DNA of 64,000 bases, taken from NCBI RefSeq assembly GCF_042847215.1, contig NZ_AP031500.1:1612001-1676000 (forward strand), read 5' to 3'. Source of the stretch: Gilvimarinus japonicus. GTDB taxonomy: Bacteria > Pseudomonadota > Gammaproteobacteria > Pseudomonadales > Cellvibrionaceae. The first letter of the stretch is position 1; every line of letters begins with the position of its first letter. Below the pieces are notes generated by a model, which worked only from the letters and a program-made list of their open reading frames with translations, was not told the origin of the DNA and ran no database searches. The translations under genes and the position numbers were made by a program. Positions 1 through 9,025 of this stretch are shown piece after piece.

Positions 1-1494
1 GGCGACAAAGAGCTGGATGCCACTTCCGAGGTGATCGGTCTGCGTCAAGTCACCATGGACTTTAACCCAGGCTACACCCGTGATGACAACGAGTACCCCT
101 GGACATTTTTTATCAACGGCAAGCGGCACTTTTTACGCTCGGCCTGTTGGGGCGGGCAACCGTCGTTTTTGTACGGTCGCAACACCCTTAAAAAGTACGA
201 AGATCGCGTAGCAATGGTGCGTGAGGCCAACATTAATAACTTGCGTATTTTTGGCTGGCACCCGCCGGAAATTCCCGATTTTTATCGTCTGTGCGATGAG
301 CTGGGTATTACCGTGTGGACTAACTTTACTCTGGCTACGCAGGCCTACCCAAGTGATAAAGCGTTTGTCGATGGCGTGTTGCACGAGTGTATCGAGACGG
401 TTAAACAGCGTCGCAACCACGCGTCCAATATCTTTTGGATGGGCGGCGAAGAGGTGTTCTTTTCTGGTGCTCACGAGGAAAGTGGCAATAAGCAACTGAT
501 GGAGGTGATTGGCGATGCGGTGGCTGAGCACACCAACATACCTTACGGTTTGGCCTCGCCTTTAAGCTCCGCTTCAGCGCAGAACATGGGCTTTAAACCT
601 CATGAGAGTATTCACGCGAACGAGCACTACTACCAGGGCGGCGCCGAGTTTATGGAGGAGTACTACCCCTCGCTCGACTGCGCGATCATCCCGGAGCTAA
701 CGGCGGCCTCTGCGCCTAATATTGAAAGCCTGAAAAAGTTTATCCCCAGCGATGAGCTATGGCCCATGGGGCCCAGTTGGGCCTATCACTGGGCCGATAT
801 CGATATTCTTAAAAATCTTAATTTTGAAGTCTTTGGCGACTACAAAATGGATTCGCTGGAAGAGTTTGTCGAGGCGACACAAATTGCTCAGGGCACGGTC
901 ATTCAGTTTGCGCTAGAAACCTACCGCCGTCGCAAGCCCAAAATGAGTGGTGTTGCTTTGTGCCACTTTATGACTCATGTGCCCGATATTAAATGGGGCA
1001 TTATTGACTACTACGGTGAGAAAAAACGCTCTTTTGAGTGGTTGAAACGCACCTACCAACCGTTGTTACCGAGTTTGCAGTTTGACAAGCGCCGCTGGAA
1101 TGCGGGTAGCGAGTTTAATGCGGGCTTGTGGGTGGTGAACGATTACCAGCATAGCTTTGAAGGCGTAACGCTCAGCTGGCGGGTGCTCTATCAGGGTAAT
1201 GAAACCGGTGTTGCTGGTAGCCAGGCGGTGAATGTGGCGACTGACAGTTCCGCTCACTATGTGGATATCGCCTGGCTGCTGCCGGATAACGCCGAGGGCA
1301 CTTTTGAGGTAGAAATATCGCTTAGTGATGCCTCGGGTAAAACCCTTGCCGATAACCACTACACCTTGCTGGTGGGTGATCAGGCGGCAGCCAAGGCCCA
1401 AAGCCTTAAGTACTTGGCCGAAGCCACCGAGCGGTTAGAAAAGTGTGGCCACAGTGTGTATCGCTACTGGCCTGATATGTGGGAAATGGAATAA
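1..1494 (+). CDS. Glycoside hydrolase family 2 enzyme, beta-mannosidase-like clade (5' end outside window)
   Basis: The reading frame is open from base 1, so the GTG at 31 is not the true start and the N-terminal sugar-binding domain lies upstream. The visible part is the (beta/alpha)8 catalytic domain plus a C-terminal beta-sandwich. GH2 landmarks are NNLRIFGW, FYRLCDELGITVW and the acid/base strand FWMGGEE (Glu codons 448-453). The likely nucleophile lies in IPELTAAS (codon 694-696). Family members remove non-reducing-end sugars from oligosaccharides; beta-galactoside or beta-mannoside substrates are possible, and next to agarases an agar- or porphyran-derived oligosaccharide is a fair guess. 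Oddity: the residue before the acid/base Glu is Glu, where clan GH-A enzymes normally have Asn. The family call is strong, the substrate is unknown. Confidence 0.85.
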   Translation, partial: GDKELDATSEVIGLRQVTMDFNPGYTRDDNEYPWTFFINGKRHFLRSACWGGQPSFLYGRNTLKKYEDRVAMVREANINNLRIFGWHPPEIPDFYRLCDELGITVWTNFTLATQAYPSDKAFVDGVLHECIETVKQRRNHASNIFWMGGEEVFFSGAHEESGNKQLMEVIGDAVAEHTNIPYGLASPLSSASAQNMGFKPHESIHANEHYYQGGAEFMEEYYPSLDCAIIPELTAASAPNIESLKKFIPSDELWPMGPSWAYHWADIDILKNLNFEVFGDYKMDSLEEFVEATQIAQGTVIQFALETYRRRKPKMSGVALCHFMTHVPDIKWGIIDYYGEKKRSFEWLKRTYQPLLPSLQFDKRRWNAGSEFNAGLWVVNDYQHSFEGVTLSWRVLYQGNETGVAGSQAVNVATDSSAHYVDIAWLLPDNAEGTFEVEISLSDASGKTLADNHYTLLVGDQAAAKAQSLKYLAEATERLEKCGHSVYRYWPDMWEME

Positions 1495-1501
1495 ATCCAC
1501 T

Positions 1502-1524
1502 GCCCCGTCGCGGTGCGACGGGGC
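1502..1524 (+). terminator. GC-rich hairpin after the GH2 gene
   Basis: A perfect 10-bp stem (GCCCCGTCGC / GCGACGGGGC) with a 3-nt loop begins eight bases after the GH2 stop. No T-tract follows, so it may be a weak terminator or a 3' stabiliser between GH2 and the cupin gene. Confidence 0.5.
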
Positions 1525-1553
1525 TCTCACTACTAACTCGATTAAGGTGTCCG

Positions 1554-1925
1554 ATGTCTTTTCATGTACTTATGTCTCTAGCGGCTACAGGCAGTATCCT
1601 CACTCGAGCGGGTGAGCCCGAGACTGTAGAGATTGGTGTTGCAGGCTGGACGTTACAAGCGCTGGATGATAGCGGAGTGAGTCTGCTCGTACTACGAGCT
1701 GAGCCCGAGGCCGATTTTTTTGAAATGCATACCTCAGATGACGCTTGGCTAGCCTATGTGGTGCGTGGGTGTGCAACCTTGCTAGCGGGCAGCGAGCCCG
1801 ACGATATTACGGACGGTATTGATTGTACTGCCGGTAGCTTTATTACCTTTGATGCCCGCACGCCCCATGCGTGGCAAACCGACGGTGGCTCGTTTGAGGT
1901 GGTCCTTGCCAAGCTGCTCACCTGA
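1554..1925 (+). CDS. Small cupin-domain protein
   Basis: A 123-residue protein with a single cupin barrel. Motif 1 is loose (a Glu-Met-His triplet near residue 48). Motif 2 is recognisable as GSFITFDARTPHAW, with Pro-His placed as in metal-binding cupins. There is no signal peptide, so it is probably cytoplasmic. The ATG at 1554 was chosen because an upstream in-frame start (1479) overlaps the GH2 stop and would run through the intergenic hairpin. Small cupins in polysaccharide clusters often act as sugar-binding or isomerase-like accessory proteins; no specific function can be assigned here. Confidence 0.65.
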   Translation: MSFHVLMSLAATGSILTRAGEPETVEIGVAGWTLQALDDSGVSLLVLRAEPEADFFEMHTSDDAWLAYVVRGCATLLAGSEPDDITDGIDCTAGSFITFDARTPHAWQTDGGSFEVVLAKLLT

Positions 1926-2110
1926 ATGTCACCTCGGAGGCTCAGAATAAATCCATGGATCAATAAGCCTCTCCTGTGTAAAAACTCGTATTCGCCTCTT
2001 TACGTATGTTCTGTCGCAAACTTGAGTTCTGGTTGTTTGCAAGCGGTAGGTTGCTGTGTTTTACTATTGATTATAGTAGACAATAAACAATAATCTATTT
2101 TGAGGCAATT

Positions 2111-5100
2111 ATGACAATACTCCCTCGGTTAAGTGCGTTTGCCGCTCGGCTTATGGCGCTTTCTTTACTGTTATCTGTTACCGCATTTGTCGTGTCATGC
2201 GGAGGAGATGACTCAAGTACACCAGAACCTGATCCTATTCCTCAGCCAGAGCCAGAGCCGGACGTAGAGCCGGAGGCGTCGATTATTACCGATGAGTCGG
2301 ATTATCAGATGTCTTACGTTGTGGCAGAAAGCTTGGTACAAAAGGCGGTTTTAGACGTTGCTATTGAGTCGGGCTACTCTCATATCAGTGTACTGGACGG
2401 CGACCGGGTGTTGCTGGACAGCGTTAATATTCCGGCGGCGGGCCAACATCAGTTAGTCGCTTTGGTTGAGTTTGCAAGCGCAGGGGAAAAAACACTGACA
2501 TTTAAAGTCCGTGGTGAGCCAGTCACGCTGAACTCAATAGAGTTTCAAGAAGTGCCGTTAGAAAGCTTTCCTGTGTTCTCAGATATATCCGCTCAGGTAG
2601 GGTTGGACACAGAAAATACCTTGAAATACGGTGGTCCGAGCGTTGCTGACCTTAACAACGATGGTCACTACGATATGGTGTTAAACAACCACAATGTGAT
2701 CCCTGCACAGGTATTTTGGAATAATGGTGACGCCACGTTAACCGAGCAAGAGCAGCCTTTATTTTCATGGCCACCAGATTTACACGGCTCTGCCGCAGGC
2801 GATTATGACAATGACGGCGATCTAGACTTATTGCTGAGTAAAGGCGGTGGCAACGGCACCAATCCTGCCCCCCCTTTTTTGATGCGCAACGATGATGGCG
2901 TTTTTACCCAGGTAGAAGGCACTTCCGGAATCACTAAAGGGGCACGCGGGCGCTCACCACGCTGGATTGACATGGATCTTGATGGCGACCTCGATTTGGC
3001 GCTCATCAATGCAGCGGGCATTAATGGCGAAAGTGGTGAACAGCATATTTTTTATCGCAATGTTAATGGATCTACATTCGAGCCTGTTAGAGTTCCCGGA
3101 ATAGAAACAGCTCCTGCGGAACGTATGTTAGTGCTTGATTTTGATCGAGATGGTATTGACGACATATTACTGTTCTCGCCGGTATCCTTATGGCGTGGTA
3201 ATGGCGACTTTGGGTTTACTAATGTAACAAATACCTGGCTGCCTGAATCCGTACAAGGCTTGCATCAAGTTCATGCGAGTGCCGATGTCGATCTCGATAA
3301 CGACGGAAACTACGATCTATACTTGGCCCGTGGTAAACCGTATTTTCAGATGTCGAATAAATCCGTCGACTATGACCCAGACCGTAAGCAGCTGGATATC
3401 AATGACGAGGGTAACGAAGGTCGCACCGAGTTTACCTTTACCGCCCCAGACGCTATACAAATGCAAGAGCTTGATTTGACCTACCGGGGATATGACGGAG
3501 GGTTTCCTATATTTTTAGGGGAAAATAAAACAGCGCATGATATCGACTTTGAGTCACAGCTAAATATTTCTCCGGCCGAGGCTGAAGGTTGGCCTGAAGA
3601 GCGCACCGCTAACGGTATTTATATCGGTCATATTGGCAACGGTGAGTGGCGGGTAGAGACCGTTCGCAACCAAGATGTGTACTGGAAAGTAGATTTTACT
3701 CTAACGGGAGTTAGCAGCGTAGAAACCCCTTGGGAGCCTAATAACCGTAACGTACAGGATGTTCTTTTGCTAAACAAAGGTGATCGCTTTGTCGAGGCTG
3801 ATGAAACCTGGGGAATCCCGAAAGGGGGGAATCATTGGGGGGTGACCCACGGTGATTTCAATAACGATGGCTTTAATGACCTTTACCTGTATCGGTTTGG
3901 CTTTATGAAGCATCCCGTGGCCGATTACCTGCTGGTTAATAATGGTGGCTCTGGTTTTAATATTACTACGATGCACAATGCCTTTGATCCGCAAGACGGT
4001 GGCCATAGCGATATGGGCCAGGCGTTTGACTTTAATCTTGACGGGGGTGTGGATCTATTAAATGGTAGCGACGAATACGGTAAGTGGTATTTGTATCAAA
4101 ACAGTAAGCAAAATTCAGGAAACTACTTTTTGGTTCAGGTCGGCTACAGCCCTCTGTCAGGTATAGACCCTATCTCAGCTGAAGTGGTTGTGAAAACGGC
4201 GTCCGGTACTTACATTAAGCGTGTTGGCTCCGCCGGTGAAGTGCACTCGCAAAGTCTGATAAACACCGTTCATTTTGGCCTGGGCGACGCTGAAACAGTC
4301 GAATCAGTGTCAATTCGCTGGCGTAATGGTGAGGTTATCGGTGGCGCGAACATCGCTGCTAACACCTTATTTCGGACTGATGAAGCCGAACTTCCTGAGC
4401 CCGAAAGCATAACGATCGACCCGACTACTGTAGACTTACGCGAAGGCCGTACTCAACCCTTAACGCTGCAAGTAAGTCCACCGAATGCTGATCCCGCTGT
4501 TTCCTGGCAGTCGAGCGATGATTCTATCGCGAGCGTCGATGAGCAAGGCGTAGTAACCGGGCACCAGGCCGGTTCTAGCGTTACGATTACCGCAACCTCT
4601 ACTCGCAACCAGCAGCAATCTGAAGCCTCGGTAAACGTGGTGGATGATTTTGATGTTCCGGTTGAAGGTGTCAGTGTTACTCCGGAATCGGCGTTGGTCT
4701 TTGTGGGCACAACGGCCGAGCTTAGCGCACAGGTTTCGCCCGCTAACGCCGATGATAAAAACGTTCAATGGGAGTCGAGCGACTCAGCGGTCGCGGCGGT
4801 GGACAACAACGGCATTGTGACCGGCGTGGCCAATGGTGTGGCAAGTGTTAGCGCTACAACCAATGATGGCGGCTTTAGCGACAGTGCCGCTATATCGGTA
4901 GAGACTTTTGCTGATCCATCGATAGAGTTCGTTGACCTTGATTATTATACCGATAGCACTTTCTTCACCAATGAAAGCCTCAATGTGAGTGCCAGCTATC
5001 ATGCAGGTTCGGGTCATACAGTGGTGGACTCAAGTATTGGGGGAGTGCAATTTATGTTGCGCCACCTCAACGCCTCTTGGGGGGTAGAGCAGGATGTGGT

Positions 5101-5290
5101 CGCCGTGTTTTCTTCGGCGGTAGACACAGTTTCAGGCACCGCTACAGCAATGATTCCATTGGAGGGGTTAACGCCTACTGCCGATCTTCCTGAAGGGGAT
5201 TTTTACTACCTATTTGCGCGCTTCACCTCCAGTGAGGGTTCAACCCCTAATCAAGGTGTATGGCCAATTAACATAGAATACTCCCCCTAG
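2111..5290 (+). CDS. Large lipoprotein with FG-GAP/VCBS repeats, ASPIC/UnbV and two Big2 domains
   Basis: A 1,059-residue protein. A type II signal peptide ends at VVSC (Cys30), followed by a Pro/Glu-rich linker, so it should be lipid-anchored. Calcium-loop motifs of FG-GAP/VCBS blades recur (DLNNDGHYD, DYDNDGDLD, DMDLDGDLD, DFNNDGFND), suggesting a seven-bladed beta-propeller over about residues 150-660. An ASPIC/UnbV-like segment follows (GSAGEVHSQS through SVSIRWRNGE, about 700-750). Two bacterial Ig-like Big2 domains follow (about 760-850 and 855-940), then a C-terminal beta domain. The start is supported by GAGGCAATT before the ATG. Such proteins are usually surface adhesins or glycan binders; a role in holding polysaccharide at the cell surface is inferred from context only. 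Confidence 0.8.
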   Translation: MTILPRLSAFAARLMALSLLLSVTAFVVSCGGDDSSTPEPDPIPQPEPEPDVEPEASIITDESDYQMSYVVAESLVQKAVLDVAIESGYSHISVLDGDRVLLDSVNIPAAGQHQLVALVEFASAGEKTLTFKVRGEPVTLNSIEFQEVPLESFPVFSDISAQVGLDTENTLKYGGPSVADLNNDGHYDMVLNNHNVIPAQVFWNNGDATLTEQEQPLFSWPPDLHGSAAGDYDNDGDLDLLLSKGGGNGTNPAPPFLMRNDDGVFTQVEGTSGITKGARGRSPRWIDMDLDGDLDLALINAAGINGESGEQHIFYRNVNGSTFEPVRVPGIETAPAERMLVLDFDRDGIDDILLFSPVSLWRGNGDFGFTNVTNTWLPESVQGLHQVHASADVDLDNDGNYDLYLARGKPYFQMSNKSVDYDPDRKQLDINDEGNEGRTEFTFTAPDAIQMQELDLTYRGYDGGFPIFLGENKTAHDIDFESQLNISPAEAEGWPEERTANGIYIGHIGNGEWRVETVRNQDVYWKVDFTLTGVSSVETPWEPNNRNVQDVLLLNKGDRFVEADETWGIPKGGNHWGVTHGDFNNDGFNDLYLYRFGFMKHPVADYLLVNNGGSGFNITTMHNAFDPQDGGHSDMGQAFDFNLDGGVDLLNGSDEYGKWYLYQNSKQNSGNYFLVQVGYSPLSGIDPISAEVVVKTASGTYIKRVGSAGEVHSQSLINTVHFGLGDAETVESVSIRWRNGEVIGGANIAANTLFRTDEAELPEPESITIDPTTVDLREGRTQPLTLQVSPPNADPAVSWQSSDDSIASVDEQGVVTGHQAGSSVTITATSTRNQQQSEASVNVVDDFDVPVEGVSVTPESALVFVGTTAELSAQVSPANADDKNVQWESSDSAVAAVDNNGIVTGVANGVASVSATTNDGGFSDSAAISVETFADPSIEFVDLDYYTDSTFFTNESLNVSASYHAGSGHTVVDSSIGGVQFMLRHLNASWGVEQDVVAVFSSAVDTVSGTATAMIPLEGLTPTADLPEGDFYYLFARFTSSEGSTPNQGVWPINIEYSP

Positions 5291-6072
5291 TTGTGTTGGC
5301 AGAATCTGTCATATTATCGATTACGGATTCTGTCATTTTTTAGATACCTTGTGGTTCGAGTTATACCGGCAACGCTGACGTTGTGTTCATGTATAGAGTG
5401 TTTAATCCCTAGAGTATCGATGCGAAGGAGTGCCTTTCATAATTCCGCTAGCTGATGTTATCGACCATTCTATGACATTAACAATTCTTGGCGGGACAAA
5501 TTTTTAATGCAGGAAAATCACGCTCTGATTTTTTACTAAGTCCGCTCGGGCTATCATTACGCTGAAAATCAGTAGAACGAGGTAAACAACCCATAGTCAC
5601 TGGGTGCAGCGTAGAGTTTTATAATGTTTAAATCCAAAGCGAGAAAAGCGATTTAACTTTGTGCCATCTTAATGGAGCAGGGCGCTCCTTTGTGCAGTGA
5701 TTTAAACTAAAATCAAGAGGCGGTTTGGTAGATGGATCAGTCACCTCTATCCATCTTAGCCAGACCAATCAGTACTATTTTCAGGGAGTTGAAAAGTCAC
5801 TGGGTAAACCGCCCCATAGCCCGGAATAGGATTGGCTGACTCTAGTTAAAAATTTAAAATTGATGTGTTATTTATTCTCCCTGCCAACAACTAGTGTTAA
5901 GAGCGGCAAATAGCCATCATTTACCGAGGGGAGTAATAATGAATAATAACAGCGTATTGGCTTTGGGAAAGGACTCTTGTGTTGTCGCGGTGTCTAAATA
6001 ACCGCCACCGCGACGCACATTAGGTTAGCAAGAGTAAGAATCCCTACCCATTTTTGAATGGCAACGTACTAA
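5291..6072. other. 782-base intergenic region between convergent genes
   Basis: No convincing long gene. It contains the weak terminator at 5301-5341, a short hairpin near 5731-5755 (GATGGAT / ATCCATC), and two copies of AGTCACTGGGT (near 5596 and 5793). It also contains a 20-codon ORF at 5939-6001 with a strong Shine-Dalgarno, overlapping a 9-bp-stem hairpin (5984-5992 / 6006-6014). That hairpin could also close transcription of the minus-strand agarase gene. The stretch looks like eroded sequence, but nothing in it was recognised. Confidence 0.6.
5301..5341 (+). terminator. Weak hairpin plus T6 after the VCBS lipoprotein gene
   Basis: A 6-bp stem (AGAATC / GATTCT) with a long loop, followed shortly by six T residues, eleven bases after the stop codon. 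A plausible but weak intrinsic terminator. Confidence 0.35.
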
Positions 6073-7398
6073 TTAGTCAAAGCTGAACTGTTGGTTAGTG
6101 TTGCCGTTGCATTGCCATTGGCGAATGTCCGCGCCATTCGCAGTAGAAGCATCGGCAACGTCCAGACACTTATTGCTATGGCGTGCGCGTAGCTCTACAT
6201 ACCCGTTGCCGAGATCCACGGGTTTAACGTGCAGGTTTTGGCCGTTAAAACAATCCCACTGAATCACGACAGCACCATTAGCACTAGAGCTGCCGCCTAC
6301 ACCAACACACTTATTGTGTTTCGTGCGTAACTCGTACCAACCGCTGTCGACAGGGACGAATGTAAACTTTTGGTTGGCGTTGTTAGTGCCGCAGGCCCAC
6401 TGCTGGATGTTGGCGCCATTGGCGGATGAGCCCGAGGCTAAGTCAATGCACTTGCCACTTTGACGACCTTTAATGCTGGTGGCGCTTGCTGGCACATCGG
6501 TGTTTTCGCCGTTATTGCCGCCATCAACCGGCTTGTAAACACGTATCCAATCCACCCAGTAGATACTTTTGTTGGTGTTAGCCAGTTCGGCGTCAGTGGG
6601 GGAGATGCCATTGTCTGAGCGCCAGTCTTGGTCTTCGGTGTTGATGATCAGGTGCATAGGCTTGCTTAAACCTGTGCCGTTGGTAAAACCGTTGGGGTCG
6701 ATAATGTTGGGGCCGGATACACTCCGTACCAACTGGCCATCAATGTAGTAGTCGAGATTCCATGGGTCTTTCCAGTGCACGCCAATACGGTGAAAGTCAT
6801 CGCTCCAGACCGTGCCCTGACCATCGGTGTACCAGCTGCCGGCATCGGTTGGTTGGTAGTCCTGAAGCGGGTCGCGGATAAACACATGGTGGCTCAGATG
6901 AATACGCTCGGCGAACCACTCCTGGCCTGATCGGTTACTGCCATAGGCTTCGAGTACATCAATCTCCTGGGTCGAGTCGGCGCTTAGTAGCCACACATCC
7001 GAGGCCAGTACCAGTTTGCTGATTTTAGCTTTGGTTTCTACGTACAATGGATAGGTAAAAGTATCGTGAGAGGTGATGGAGCCCGCGCGAACTTTATCGG
7101 TACCTGGCTTGCGCGTTGCGGCTATACCTAAATTGCCGCCGGTTACGTAGGCGTGGCCGTCGGTCCACTCGGTAAGCCCGGGGCCAGTCCAGGGATTAAT
7201 AAAACCTTCATGCCAGCGGCGGGTGAATTCACTGTGGTAGTTATTGAGCGATGATGAATAATTAAAATCGTCGGAAACCGCTTGCAGCTCCCATACTTTG
7301 CCGTTGCCGGCATTGGCGGGTACCGGGGTGTTATCCCAGTCGGCGGCAAGGGCGTGGGTACAGCTTAGGCCGAGAACGGCCGTCAGTAGTGCTCTCAT
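6073..7398 (-). CDS. Secreted GH16 beta-agarase with C-terminal CBM13
   Basis: A 441-residue protein with a Sec signal peptide (residues 1-19). The GH16 domain (about 20-290) begins with the WDNTPVPANAG block typical of GH16 beta-agarases. The catalytic strand is E145-I-D147-V-L-E150. The agarase blocks HHVFIRDPLQDYQP and NTEDQDWRSDNGI are present. A short linker (NNGENTDVP) leads to a ricin-type CBM13 (about 302-441) with three QxW-like repeats (IQQWAC, VIQWDC, IRQWQC). It should cleave internal beta-1,4 bonds of agarose outside the cell. The start has GAGG seven bases before the ATG. It is the most distal of the minus-strand agar genes 6073-15129. The paralogue at 23624 shares the catalytic domain but carries CBM6 modules instead. 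Confidence 0.93.
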   Translation of the reverse strand: MRALLTAVLGLSCTHALAADWDNTPVPANAGNGKVWELQAVSDDFNYSSSLNNYHSEFTRRWHEGFINPWTGPGLTEWTDGHAYVTGGNLGIAATRKPGTDKVRAGSITSHDTFTYPLYVETKAKISKLVLASDVWLLSADSTQEIDVLEAYGSNRSGQEWFAERIHLSHHVFIRDPLQDYQPTDAGSWYTDGQGTVWSDDFHRIGVHWKDPWNLDYYIDGQLVRSVSGPNIIDPNGFTNGTGLSKPMHLIINTEDQDWRSDNGISPTDAELANTNKSIYWVDWIRVYKPVDGGNNGENTDVPASATSIKGRQSGKCIDLASGSSANGANIQQWACGTNNANQKFTFVPVDSGWYELRTKHNKCVGVGGSSSANGAVVIQWDCFNGQNLHVKPVDLGNGYVELRARHSNKCLDVADASTANGADIRQWQCNGNTNQQFSFD

Positions 7399-7548
7399 GG
7401 TGGTGCCTCACTATGGTTATTATTAATGTCTCGCGTTATACGCACACCGATAGTAGGCATTAGAGAAGGACAAAAATATAAGAAATAACGGGAATAATAT
7501 GATGTTGATGTGGTGAAATTTTTAGTATGACGAAAGTCACTGCCGGGC

Positions 7549-7578
7549 AGAAAAGGCTCCGCGGTATTGCCGCGGAGC
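7549..7578 (-). terminator. Intrinsic terminator after the CBM6 protein gene
   Basis: Read on the minus strand: 9-bp GC stem (GCTCCGCGG / CCGCGGAGC), 5-nt loop, then CTTTTC. It lies directly downstream of the stop at 7586 and separates this gene from the GH16-CBM13 gene. Confidence 0.75.
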
Positions 7579-7585
7579 TTTGGTT

Positions 7586-9025
7586 TTAAAGAAACTCGTC
7601 AAAAAAATCGACGTGATTGTTTAAGTGGTTAAAGCCAAAAATCCAGGTGTCCTCAACAGTGTCTGAGAAGTCCATACCACCGTTTTGGATATTGGGGTTT
7701 TTCCAGCCTGGGTGATGGTCGATGCTGTAATCGGCCACACGCTTCGCTTCGGTCCAAATCGCGCCTACGCGGGAGTGGTTTAACACACGGCTCCACTGGC
7801 TGGTGTCAGAGCTGTTAAAGCCGGGGGTGCCATTGCCGCGTGAGTTGCCATCGCTGATTTTTTGGTAATCGGTGTTGTTGCGCACGTAAGTCAAGTCGGC
7901 GGGAGTGGTTTTATCTTGGTTCCATTCACTGTGCTGAATAACATGAATACGGGCGTTGGTGTTAATGGCGCCCATATTTTGTTTTACCCTGCGCACTAGA
8001 TCGGCACTGAAGTCCGACTGTCCGGCCTCCTGAATCCAAATGTCGCCGCCGTTATTGAGTACACCGGAAGCTTTTTGATAAACGGTGTTTAACGCCCCCG
8101 CGTAATCGGTGTGTGCATCGGACCAGCGGTTGGCACCAAAAGCAATGTTAAACAGATGGTCGGCCTCGATAAAGGTGCCGCCCTGAGTGCCGTATGCGCC
8201 GGCTACTGCGTGGTAGTTAACCGCGCTAAAGCGCGAGTCGCTTAAAATGGTGCCGACAGCGGCTACCGTGTGGATATCATCCGGGTCGGGGCGGCTATCA
8301 AAGTTAGCCAGCAGCAGATCTTGCGCCGGATCAAAGCGACCGATCATAGGCGTTGAAGGCGTGCCGGAGTCCTGTGCCAATTCAACCCAGTTAATGTTGA
8401 AATTACCCGCCTGAATTTGTACCCGCAATGTGTGTGCACCGGCACTTAAGTTACCCAGTGCAATCTCTTGGGTTTGCCAGCTTTGCCAGCCCCCCGTGGC
8501 GCCAACGCTGGCGGCGTTGCCGCGAGTCTGGCCGTCTACCTCAAGTGTGTACAACCCACCTCCAGGCTGCGATGCGACCCGGACTTTGGCGGTGTAATTA
8601 CCCGCTTGCAGTACGTTAATATCAAACTCTAACCATTCGTTGGCGGCTGTCCAGCCAACGTTGTACTGGCCGCCGTTGTCGGCGGTGTTTTGAATATCAA
8701 CACCATCGTCACGGTACTGCCCGCCTAGGTTTTGCGCGGTGGTATCCGAGTAGCGGTGATAGTCTTGCGCTTGAATAAAGCCGGGTACCGGTTGACTGTT
8801 GTCGGGCGCAGGATCGGTAGGGACATTTTGGCCGCAGGGTTGGCTGCCGCACATACACACGCTAAACAGCGATTGGCTGTTGGCACAGTCGGTTGCCTGG
8901 GGGCCAAATTCATTTTTACATTGAGCGGTGTAATTACACTGATCTTCGGCGAGGGCATGGGTGCTAAAACCGCCGCACAGGGCGACGATGGCGGCTGCCC
9001 GCGTTAAGTAACGTGTCATAGTCAT
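7586..9025 (-). CDS. Secreted CBM6 protein with Cys-rich N-terminal module and unrecognised C-terminal domain
   Basis: A 479-residue protein with a Sec signal peptide to about residue 26. A six-cysteine module (C30, C36, C47, C57, C59, C64) follows, then a Pro/Asp linker. A CBM6-like jelly roll spans about 80-215 (FIQAQDYHRYSDTTAQNLG, WTAANEWLEFDINV, GGWQSWQTQEIALG). Residues about 226-479 form a domain I cannot assign. It starts FDPAQDLLLANFDSRPDPDD, and this acidic cluster near the N-terminus resembles the metal-binding strand of nucleoside-hydrolase-like folds, which is a guess. Conserved-looking His and Trp residues suggest an enzyme rather than another binding module. GGAG precedes the ATG. 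It lies between two agar genes on the same strand, so an agar-related hydrolase or glycan-binding role is inferred. Confidence 0.8.
   Translation of the reverse strand: MTMTRYLTRAAAIVALCGGFSTHALAEDQCNYTAQCKNEFGPQATDCANSQSLFSVCMCGSQPCGQNVPTDPAPDNSQPVPGFIQAQDYHRYSDTTAQNLGGQYRDDGVDIQNTADNGGQYNVGWTAANEWLEFDINVLQAGNYTAKVRVASQPGGGLYTLEVDGQTRGNAASVGATGGWQSWQTQEIALGNLSAGAHTLRVQIQAGNFNINWVELAQDSGTPSTPMIGRFDPAQDLLLANFDSRPDPDDIHTVAAVGTILSDSRFSAVNYHAVAGAYGTQGGTFIEADHLFNIAFGANRWSDAHTDYAGALNTVYQKASGVLNNGGDIWIQEAGQSDFSADLVRRVKQNMGAINTNARIHVIQHSEWNQDKTTPADLTYVRNNTDYQKISDGNSRGNGTPGFNSSDTSQWSRVLNHSRVGAIWTEAKRVADYSIDHHPGWKNPNIQNGGMDFSDTVEDTWIFGFNHLNNHVDFFDEFL

Noticed and set aside
5291..6072. Degraded transposase or tRNA-like sequence in the large gap
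   Set aside because: The repeats and short hairpins did not add up to any recognisable element in six frames.
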